A stretch of 26,566 nt of DNA from Emergomyces orientalis (Eukaryota; Ascomycota; Eurotiomycetes; Onygenales; Ajellomycetaceae), in assembly GCA_002110485.1 (NCBI GenBank), contig MOWL01000012.1, forward strand, positions 1 to 26,566. Direction: 5' to 3'. Each line of letters starts with the position of its first letter. The first letter of the stretch is position 1. Positions 9,422 to 17,738 of this stretch are shown one piece after another. Below the pieces are notes generated by a model. It saw only the letters and a program-made list of their open reading frames with translations. It made no database searches and had not been told where the DNA came from. Made by a program: the position numbers and the translations under genes.

Positions 9422-9624
9422 TGACCTGAATGATTAATGGTTCCGCCAATGTTCATTCAATGGATATATTCATGGAGAAAGGTCCCCTTCCTGAAGAAAG
9501 CCTTCGATGAAGAAAATCCTGACGAGACTTTACTTGCAATAACTGAGCATACCGATTTTTTGGGATGATAACCAAACTCCTAAATCTTTTTTAGAATACC
9601 AATGCTGGAGTTTGTATCAAACAT

Positions 9625-10642
9625 ATGGGGTTGACAAACACCACAACTAGCGATATTGCCGAGCTTTGCAACAAAGAGAACGGGTAAGCTACTAACTCAA
9701 TCGGCAGAAAGATACTCATATGTTATAGGTTCCCAGTTATTTATCACCTACTATCCAGGTGGCAAAGCCAACTGGAATACTTCCTCTATCATTTTTGCAG
9801 GACAAATGCGCCACAACTTTTAAGTGAATGCCGATGGTCTTGTCCTGAAGCCACAGAGCTGAATCGTCTCTCTGAAAAAATCACTGAACATTTTTGCTTC
9901 CATGACAAACCTACTTTCAACGGTCATGGTATCTCTGCGCAGGAGCGAGAGTCCTTCTGTACCAAATTACAGGAGATTTGACAGATCCGGAATTTTGCCG
10001 TACATCAGGTAGCGCTGAATGCCAACACAATCAGGAGATATGCAAATATAGCCATTGATGTCTTAGGTGTTGTGCAACGGTTGGGGGGGAAAGAATTCCA
10101 AAAACAATTTAACAACCCTGTGAGCATAACCCCATCCCTAGCAAAGGGGTAAAGGCAAAAAAATAACGAACCAAAAGTTGAACCAATTTATTCAAACATT
10201 TTGGGAAACCGAGAATGATAAATGGGCGAATATGACATCCTGAGATCATCCAGTTACTGATACCATGCAAGAGGGTGTAGCGGCTGCTTCAAGAAGGGAA
10301 CAGAAAGAAAGCAACTTGAAACGGGGAATTGAGGATCAGAAGCTAGCAGCGCAAAGAAAAGCTTCAAATATTGCAAAGATGGCTGAGGACTACGAGGTTT
10401 CAAAGAAGGCAAAGATTATGCGTCAGCACCAGGTTGAGCAAGAAAAGGAAGAGGGTAGGTTGAGAAAGACCGAGAAAGCTGAAAAAGCCAGAAAGCAAGT
10501 GGAAGATTCAGAAACAAGGAGAGTAGAGAGAGTTGAAAGAGCTAAAAATCAAGTGGAAGATGCAGAAGTGAGGGGGATAAAGAGAGCCAAAAAGCAAGAG
10601 GAAGCTAGGGTTGGCCGGTACCTAGCAACACAAAAGAAATAA
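9625..10642 (+). pseudogene. HEPN-like (R-x4-H) plus coiled-coil protein, broken gene
   Basis: An ATG at 9625 starts exon 1 (9625-9683). A 45-nt GT-AG intron (9684-9728) joins it in frame to HLLSRWQSQLEYFLYHF, ECRWSCPEATELNRLSEKI and, after an in-frame TGA at 9979-9981, QIRNFAVHQVALNAN. The RNFAVH piece is an R-x4-H motif within a predicted helix, the signature of HEPN-type folds, many of which are RNases. After a frame slip near 10150, protein resumes (QFIQTFWETENDKWANMTS), meets a TGA at 10241 and continues from 10265 as a K/E/R-rich coiled coil of 125 residues ending at 10642. Both TGAs could derive from CGA. Another segment at about 9488-9565 may be an upstream exon. The HEPN call is inferred from motif and context only; the coiled coil may be a separate gene. 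Confidence 0.5.
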
Positions 10643-10772
10643 AAGAAGTAAAAATATCTCAAACGAACACTTCCCTTCCCCTTATTTTTTCTCTTTTAAC
10701 TTTCTCCTTGTCGAGACATATCCATAAACATTCATAGTTATGTGCAGTAATAACTAAATTTAGGAAACATAA

Positions 10773-12258
10773 TTAAAGCCTATTCCTTCTGCACCGGTTG
10801 CATGCCTGCAGACGACACAGGCGACACTCAAAGATATACTGCCTAAGGACGTGGTGACATTCCTCGCACTGGTGAGGTCCTTGGACCCACCGCCAGCGAA
10901 AGTGGTCACATTCGTGGTTTTCCCTAAGATTTTGGATTGTTTCTGCAACCAAGATGTTTCTCCGGGCTAGGGTAGGGTTCGCGGGAGGATCAATTTCTTG
11001 GGGCGGCCGGTGAGCATTTACTAATGGGGGTGCATCAGCTGGAGCAGGAACTACGGCCAAACGCTCATGTTCCCGATCTAAAATCTGATTCGCACGAGCG
11101 AGAAGACGACGCTCATCCCATTGTTCACAGGCGCAACTCTTCCAGCGCTGTCCACATATATAGCAGAATTGACCGCCACAGCGACATCTGCAAGGAGATT
11201 AGTATACGAGCAAAATTAGCCAAGGGAGCGAGTACGAACGTAATATGATTACAACCATGATCGAGCTCTACAACTCTCCAACAGTTATAACATCGCTGCC
11301 ACCCATTTTCCCTGGCTGTGTCTAACAGTTCTTCCAAAAGCATGTCATTTGAGCAGTCTCCTTCATGTCCTGATCCTTTACAAGTCGTGCAAGTCGTCGA
11401 ACCACACTCAGGGCACGTAGCTACCTCGCCGTTGATATTGCGGGGGTGGACGAAGTTCGAACATTTCGCCGAGTGGCAGTAGGTTCTATTTGGGGTTTCG
11501 AACTCGACTTTCTTCTTCTCATAATCTCGCACAAGCTCGGATTTCAGAAATACACGGACACTTGCCATCTTTATTGGCTGACGGCAGCAGCGAGGGGGGA
11601 ATAGTGATTCATCCGTCATCGACGCTTCGAACAAGCCTTGAAGGCACGTACGGCAGTATTCGTGTCGGCATGGAAGACGAGCCACGTCGAAAAACTTCCA
11701 CTCTTCTCGGCAGGCTTCACAACGGCGGTTTATTGACGATGAATTGATGGCTCGACTCGCTGCCCACGTAGACGACTCTGCCAGATCCTCATTTTCAAAG
11801 TCCATCTTGCCGCCATCCGGGTCTTGCTTGACATCTTCAAAACCAGAGATGTACAGAACTCGGAACTTCTCCAAGAGTTCGTCATCGAATAATTGGGCTT
11901 CTGAGTTGCCTTCAAGGTCCATATTCGATGGGTTTATGCCATCAGCCAACTGACAGGCGATATCACGGTCGCTCGCAGCGATCTCTTCTTGTGATAGGGT
12001 CTCTGTCAACAGCTGTCCATCAGCCAGGACGGCAGTTGCCATGCTTCGAGCCATCTGGTTATCTGCGCGCAGTGAAGAGAAGCTTTCCAGCTCTTGCTTT
12101 TGCAGCTGGAACGCGAGCGATTCGTCCGACACCTCACTCTCACGAGATTTTCCTTTGGAAGATGAAAAATAGAGCTCGGCATCCTGAAGTTGAAGCTGGA
12201 GGACCACAGCAGCACTCTGTTCGTCAACGCCATGAAGAAGCTCATACGCACAAGCCAT
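10773..12258 (-). CDS. RBR (RING1-IBR-RING2) E3 ubiquitin ligase, two exons
   Basis: Exon 1 is 12258-11240, the intron is 11239-11188 (52 nt, GT-AG) and exon 2 is 11187-10773. The spliced frame is 478 codons with stop, from ATG to TAA. RING1 spans residues about 180-225 (CEACREEW, then PCRHEYCRTC). IBR spans about 261-302 (YCHSAKCSNF, CPECGSTTCTTC). RING2 starts at C323 (CYNC), and C336 in HGCNHIT is the position of the catalytic cysteine by analogy with parkin-type ligases. The intron falls inside RING2, and splicing restores the expected CRCGGQFCYICG. The N-terminal 120 residues (Q/L/E-rich, DRDIACQLADG) resemble those of other fungal RBR proteins. Exon 2 ends in a second cysteine cluster (CEECHHVL, CRLCRLQACNRCRR). 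RBR ligases take ubiquitin from an E2 onto their cysteine before the substrate. It converges with the broken HEPN-like gene. Confidence 0.92.
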
Positions 12259-12334
12259 GGCGGATCTATCAAGTCAACTGAAGCAGGGGAGGTTCCGGGC
12301 CTGGAGGCTACAATGAGGGGTGAATCCGACATTC

Positions 12335-12550
12335 TTATGAGCGGCCTCTGGTTACAAGGCTGGGTGAAAGTTGGCATTGTGGCTTGACGCTACCTTGGAA
12401 ATTCAATCTTGATGCGCTTACGCCAAGCCATAGTGGCCCAGGTACTATGCTGGTGAGAGCTGCACTGTGCTCAAGCAAGATTTTTATGACCTTCTCGTGG
12501 CCAGCGCGAGTAGCGATCTGGAGTGCCGTACAAGAATTTTCTAGCTCCGC
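12335..12550 (-). pseudogene. Ankyrin-repeat fragment
   Basis: A minus frame open from 12550 to the stop at 12335-12337 has no ATG at its start. It contains one clear ankyrin motif, TALQIATRAGHEKVIKILLE followed by HSAALTS, close to the TPLH-A-GH-VVk-LL consensus. Stops lie just upstream (12551-12553) and no further repeat is visible. It sits between the 3' end of the DUF3435 gene and the start of the RBR gene, and looks like the debris of an ankyrin protein. A 3' exon of an unspliced gene is possible. Confidence 0.55.
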
Positions 12551-12739
12551 TCAGTAAATTCAGTTCGGTTGCCATCCAATAAACAAAATCAACGATGGTG
12601 CCAGCCCGCTAGCGCACCAGGCTCGTGGTGCTACCATGCTATCCTAACGATTGTGTATTTATGTGTGAACAAAAGAGAAATAGAAAGAGAGAAAAAGCAA
12701 GTCAATACAACCGCCCACGGATCCCCCCTTCCTTGCGGC

Positions 12740-15295
12740 CTACGTATGCACTCCGTGGACCATTTTCGCATGGCTCTGCACGTGCATCTTGTGTTCCAGT
12801 TTGATCTCGCACCAGCTGCACCTCGCCGGCTCCCCGTCCTTGAGATGCCGGAGGTGATAATCCCGGAAATGTCTGCCCAGGTCCGCGCGACGCGAGTATT
12901 GATGAATGCGCCGGTGATCGGACGAATCGGGATGCGCGAAACACTCAAAACAGCCCCGGGGCTTCTTCACGTTGCGGATATGCTCCTCGGCGGCACGGAG
13001 GGCATCGTCCCACCCCTCAGGGGAAACCTCGTCGTGCGTATTGTTCCTGTCGTCGGTGTCACCGGGTGCTTGCGGGGGCGGGGGGGCCGGGGAGGGCTTT
13101 GGTCTCCTTCCCCGGCGCGGCCCGCCCTCGAGGACACCACAGTACATCCGGACGGCTTCCACCCCGGCGTCCCGTCGCCGCAACTCCTCCTCCACCGATC
13201 TGGATGTTGGCCATGTCAGGAGCTTCTCGAGAAGATGGATCTGCGCCGGGAGCATCTTTTCCTCCTGCAGTGTCTCCTTTGCCTCCTCGTCCAACCCCGT
13301 GCCGGAGAGCTGCCGTTCAATATCAACCACAGCTTGCTCGTCGTCGAACTCCTCCCGGACCTGTTTCCGGTATTTGTAGAGAAGACGGTTCCTTGTTTTC
13401 TTGACATCGCCCTTTCGCCTCTCGAACTTCCTGATTGCCCTGGGGCTGCTGGTCTGCACGGCATGCTGTTCAGCCTGATCTCTCTTTTGGATGACTTCCT
13501 GCAGCTCCGGATCCTGCTCCACAGTCACCTTCTGCGCATCCGTCAGATACCGTGGGCGCCGTTTGTCAAGCCAGCGGCCGATCCGCGTGATCGCTCGCAT
13601 CAGAGGAGCATTGGGATCCAGACCGCTGATGAGTGGCTGCATATTGATGTCAATTAAGCGCGGAAGATAGTGGTCCAGAAATGTACGGATGCTCCCATGC
13701 TTCAAGACTAGATTCTGCTCGGCATCGCCGACCAACCCTGAAAGATTCCATGTCAGTGCCTCTACTTCCCAAGCAGCCCGTCTGAACAGAAAGAGGTGGG
13801 GGGTCTTTACCGCTCCGGTTGAGGATCTTTCCCCCGCCGTACCTGCACCGATGGTTGAACCAGGGGTGCCGAAAGCCGCAGATCTCGGCCATCGTACGGA
13901 TGGCGGATGAAGGGTCCATCTTCTCCTCAGGGAAGATACAGACCTTGCCATCCACCTTCGCCACCTTGCAGAAGACATAGTGGTTGGCCATCTCTGGCTT
14001 CAGCGGGATCGGCGTCTGCTGTCGCCCCCCCCCGATCTTCAGTCCCCTGATCTTCTCCATTGAGGTTAGATTGGGGGCCTTGAACACATCGAAGAAGAGC
14101 AGGATGCCAAATAGAAAGCTGTGCGGACTGAGGATCAGGGATGGCTCATAGATGATCTCAGGCAGTATGAAGGTGTTCCTGGTCGCTATTAGTCAGTATG
14201 CATATCCAAGGACAATAACGGAGAGAACATACGTCTGTGTGAGCCCGAGGTGCTTCTTTGTAAAGCTATAGCTAAATTCCACCGTCGGGAGGTGGGGCCC
14301 GCCGTTGGGGTCCCGCTGGAGCGACACCCTCAGGTCCTTATATTGCAGAGCGAGGATGGCGCTTTTCCGGTTCAGCGTGAAGAGGCCCAGCAGGTTGTAG
14401 AGGCAGATCTGCATTCGCTGCAGCCCGAGCCAGAATCTCTTCTCCTGCGTCCGCAGGGTGGTCTCCTGGAGTGGAGACATGTCCTCGACATACACCGGGG
14501 TCTTTTCCTTCTCCTGCGTGTCTAGCCCGTGCTTCTTGGCCAGCAGTCGAAGGCTCTTCCACGACGATCAGCCTCGCAAATCGGCGCCCGATTGAGGAGT
14601 AGGACTTACCTTCCGCGTCAGCCGCATCAGCTGTGCGTCGACCTTGGTGCCAGTGGCACCCTCGTAGTAGCGCAAGAAGTTCTTCCAGTCGCCCTTCAGG
14701 GAGCTCGACTTGTTCGTCCCCTTCAACCGACGGCCTCCCTTCCCCAACTTCAGTTTGAAGCGCCAGTTGAAGAACAAGTACAGATCGCGTCGTCCTGCAG
14801 CGCGGAGAGCGTCAACCGGATCCCGCCACTTGGGGTCCGCGGATGGCTCCGCCTCTTTCTTCCTGCAGTATCTGGAGATGGTTTCTCTGTCAGTCTTTTG
14901 GCGGGGGTGCGGGTTAGAGAGGAAGGGGGAGCTGACCGCTGCCAGTGATCCTCCAGACGAGCGATGAGGCGCCTGGCGCCAGGGGAGTAGTCATCGTCTT
15001 CATCCCCTGACGATATCCCGTCGTCCGTATCATCCTCGGGGTCCGTATCATCCGAGTCGTCAGTAGCAGCGGCAGCTGCGTCCTTCTCGGGGGCCGGCGA
15101 GTTCGGCTTATAGCATAGCTGTCGTCGACGCTTGCGTTTGCCCTTGCGTCTGTCGCGAGGGGCATCAGAATCGGGCTCAGTCAGCTCCGTCTCGTATCCC
15201 CGATCGGACTCACTGTTCGTATCCAAGCGGGATGGCTCGTCAGTCGTGTCACCGTCGTTGCTAGATGTCACCCGGCTTCGACGACGCTTTGGCAT
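12740..15295 (-). CDS. DUF3435 (FluG-domain-type) protein with C2H2 fingers, five exons
   Basis: Exons are 15295-14937, 14862-14610, 14555-14233, 14178-13811 and 13737-12740, separated by GT-AG introns of 74, 54, 54 and 73 nt. They sum to 2,301 nt, exactly 767 codons with stop, from ATG (MPKRRRSR) to TGA. The first ~120 residues are charged and low-complexity with a K/R-rich patch, perhaps a nuclear signal. Residues about 205-460 match DUF3435: LFTLNRKSAILALQYKDL (R267), TKKHLG, NTFILPEIIYEPSLILSP, then HRCRYGGGKILNRSG and LKHGSIRTFLDHYL (R422 or R424, H448, Y458 are candidate catalytic positions). The C-terminus has a CFEC...H-x4-H motif and a classic C2H2 finger from C741. DUF3435 includes tyrosine recombinases that move fungal Starships; finger-bearing members are often annotated FluG and may be a separate branch. 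Confidence 0.88.
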
Positions 15296-15845
15296 GTTCA
15301 CGGCGCCGTGGAGGCCCGAACCGAGGACGGTCGATAAAACAGTGAGATGAGGAAGCAGCGATGAGGGCAGGAGTGAGAAGTGGAGACTAGGAGACACGTT
15401 TTGATGTGGAGAAGGGCAGGCTTGCTTGGTGTGCAGGTGGGTGTATACTCTCGGTGCAGAGACGGCGATGGAGAGGGTGAAATGAAGGAGGGATGTCTGG
15501 AGGGCATTGGGAGCGGCTGGCCCTCGTTATATTGAGCCATGATGGATTAGTGGGCGGGCGAGCAGGGTGAGCAGGGTGACTGAAAAGGAGGTTGAAGATT
15601 GAGGGGGTTTATTTCTGGTGGCCCTAGGAATACAAAACGGTGGCCATGGAAGAAACCAGAAGGGGAGTGGGTGATTGAGAGAGAGCAAGCGCGGGCGAGT
15701 CGCTCGTCCCTCGGCCCACCATGGGATCATGTCTGCACGGTGGTTGGTGCGTGGCGGTTGGGCGGTGTGCTGTGGACTGAGTGCGTTGCGCTGGGGCGGT
15801 CGAAAATGGCGTGAAAACAGGCTGAAAGGGGCCGCCCCAGAGCAA
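15296..15845 (-). promoter_or_regulatory. Upstream region of the DUF3435 gene
   Basis: The 100-150 bases before the ATG are strongly pyrimidine-rich on the coding strand (CTTCTCACTCCTGCCC), typical of filamentous fungal promoters. A short tandem GAGCAGGGT lies near 15560. Frames in this segment start with non-ATG codons and have no family motif, so I treat it as non-coding. GC content is normal up to about 15,840. Confidence 0.45.
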
Positions 15846-16260
15846 AACAAAATTAACAGTGAGTATTAATTCATATTGATATTTCAGGAATACAATCTTG
15901 ATTTGAGGTGGGGCCTATTTCAAGCAGAAATTTTGAGAAGCTTTTTAAATTGAAAAAGACAAAATTTGCAAGAGTTAGAGTGTTTTTCTTGATTTAGCTC
16001 TGAGTAAATAAATCAAGAAAATTCTACACAAATTCATATTTCTTTACTTCAGTGACTGATTCAGTTTTTGAAAATAATCTCAATTTTGAGCTGCATACTT
16101 GATATGTGGGGAGAAGTTTAGAATATTGAATATTTCTGAATAGTTTTTATCAATTTCTCTGCAAAAAATTGATTTATTTTGTCAGTTTTTCTTTCAAAAA
16201 CTGTCATTTCAATTGAATAATTTATTATTCATTGAAATCAATTCTTTTCTCTTCATTTTG
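15846..16260. other. AT-rich spacer with no recognised gene
   Basis: Composition drops abruptly to AT-rich at about 15,845 and almost no CpG remains. I see no coding motif and no RNA gene. It may be old transposon sequence, or the insertion target of the LINE. Confidence 0.5.
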
Positions 16261-16319
16261 TATTATTATTATTATTCTTCAATTATAGATATATATGCAG
16301 TCAGAGACTATGATATCTA

Positions 16320-16342
16320 CCTGAGACTCAAAGAGTCTCAGG
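16320..16342 (-). repeat. 3'-terminal stem-loop of the LINE
   Basis: CCTGAGACTC and its exact complement GAGTCTCAGG flank a 3-nt loop, about 45-60 bases before the AAT tail. The plus-strand copy retains it at 21944-21966. Some LINE families need a 3' stem-loop for recognition by their own reverse transcriptase, so it is a candidate for that role. Confidence 0.75.
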
Positions 16343-16661
16343 ATTTTTCTAACTTTAACACTAATTACTATACATTTTTTCTTCAAACAAATAGCACTTG
16401 CAATACTTGAATTCCAGCCCAGAATAGTCAGCAAATTGATTTTTCTTTTTTTTATTTATTTATTTATAAATATCTTTGAAGATTATTTATATTCTCTTTT
16501 TTTCATATAATTTTCAAGTGATTACAAAGAAAATAAATTAATGATAGACAAAATAACTCATGACATGAATACAAAGGAAATAAAAGACAGACTCTAACAC
16601 AAAAGAAATAGTGAGATATTATATAATATCTAGCAGTTTTTATAAAGAATATTTCAGATTC

Positions 16662-17738
16662 TCATTCATTTATATTTTCATCTTTGAAATAGAATTGATT
16701 TCTAGTAGCTATTTGAGTTTCATTGAGAAAATCAATTAAATATTGACTGCCTATTTCAGTTGAAAATAGTAGTTTCATATTCATTTCTCTCAGCTTATAT
16801 TTATATCTCAGTTCAGCTCTAAGTTCTTGATTTAATGAGCAATTCATTAAGATATGTTCTGGGTCTTCAAGAGAGTCACAATATTCACAATTTTCACTTT
16901 CAATATCAGATATTCTTTTCAAATAAGATTTGAAATAGCCATGACCTAGTTTCAATTGAATGATTGAGGAGAAAAGCTTCTTCTTGCACTTAATAGAGCA
17001 TGATTTCCATTTAGGTTTAGTTTCAAATCTAAGATAGTGAGGACTTTTTCTTTGTTTTTTCCATATTTTATGCCATTTTTCTAAGCAATTCTCTTTTATC
17101 TTTCTTTTAATAAAAGACCATGAAACTATTTTTGAACTTGCAATATTTAGTTCTGTTCCTTTCTTTGCTGCTTCATCAGCAAGCTCATTTCCATGTATAT
17201 TTATATGAGCAGGAACCCAGCTCAGATATATCTTTGTCTTATATTTTAATTGAATTCTTTTGCATATCTTTAGAATTACTTCTATATTCATTTGACCATT
17301 ATGAATTTCATTTTTTTGAATTCTTTTCAAAGCTGCTTGACTATCTGAAAAAATCCATGCTTCTTTCATATCTTTTCTTTTTGAAGCTTTTATTTCTATC
17401 AGTTTAAAAGCTTTCATAATAGCATATAATTCAGCATCAAATACTTCACATTCATTTCCAATATTCCATGAATCTGATGTATATTTGTAATTATCTTCTG
17501 TATATGCTATTCCAGCTCCTAGGCCTTTATTTTCATTCATTGAACCATCTGAATAGATTAGAATTGACTTTTTAAAATCAATTTTCTCTATTATTCTTCT
17601 ATGATTCTCAGCTTCTTCTGGTTTTGATAATGCGCTTATTTCAATTGAAATCATTGAGCCTAGTTTTTCTTTCCATGGATATAGCTTTTTGTGTTCAATC
17701 TTTTCAATATTTAATGAGGAGAACTCATTTTTAATCAT
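16662..17738 (-). CDS. LINE RNase H and C-terminal zinc-finger frame
   Basis: 358 codons from an ATG whose last two bases belong to the TGA that ends the upstream reverse-transcriptase frame (ATGA overlap). RNase H spans about residues 58-195: D64 (YSDGS), E103 (FDAELYAI), D132 (FSDSQAAL), H178 (WVPAHI) and D188 (NELADEAAKKG), so all catalytic positions are present. It ends in a CCHC-type motif (CEYC, then HILMNC) common at the end of Tad- and I-like ORF2. In related elements this is the C-terminal part of one continuous ORF2. Here the linker between the thumb and RNase H seems much too short, which points to an internal deletion plus frame change. Translation would need re-initiation at the overlap. 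Confidence 0.85.
   Translation of the reverse strand: MIKNEFSSLNIEKIEHKKLYPWKEKLGSMISIEISALSKPEEAENHRRIIEKIDFKKSILIYSDGSMNENKGLGAGIAYTEDNYKYTSDSWNIGNECEVFDAELYAIMKAFKLIEIKASKRKDMKEAWIFSDSQAALKRIQKNEIHNGQMNIEVILKICKRIQLKYKTKIYLSWVPAHINIHGNELADEAAKKGTELNIASSKIVSWSFIKRKIKENCLEKWHKIWKKQRKSPHYLRFETKPKWKSCSIKCKKKLFSSIIQLKLGHGYFKSYLKRISDIESENCEYCDSLEDPEHILMNCSLNQELRAELRYKYKLREMNMKLLFSTEIGSQYLIDFLNETQIATRNQFYFKDENINE

Noticed and set aside
12569..13657. Long plus-strand open frame of about 360 codons
   Set aside because: It is the complement of exon 5 of the DUF3435 gene, leucine- and proline-rich without any motif.
15527..15850. Minus-strand open frame upstream of the DUF3435 gene
   Set aside because: Low-complexity P/R/L composition and no family motif; it fits a promoter or leader region better.
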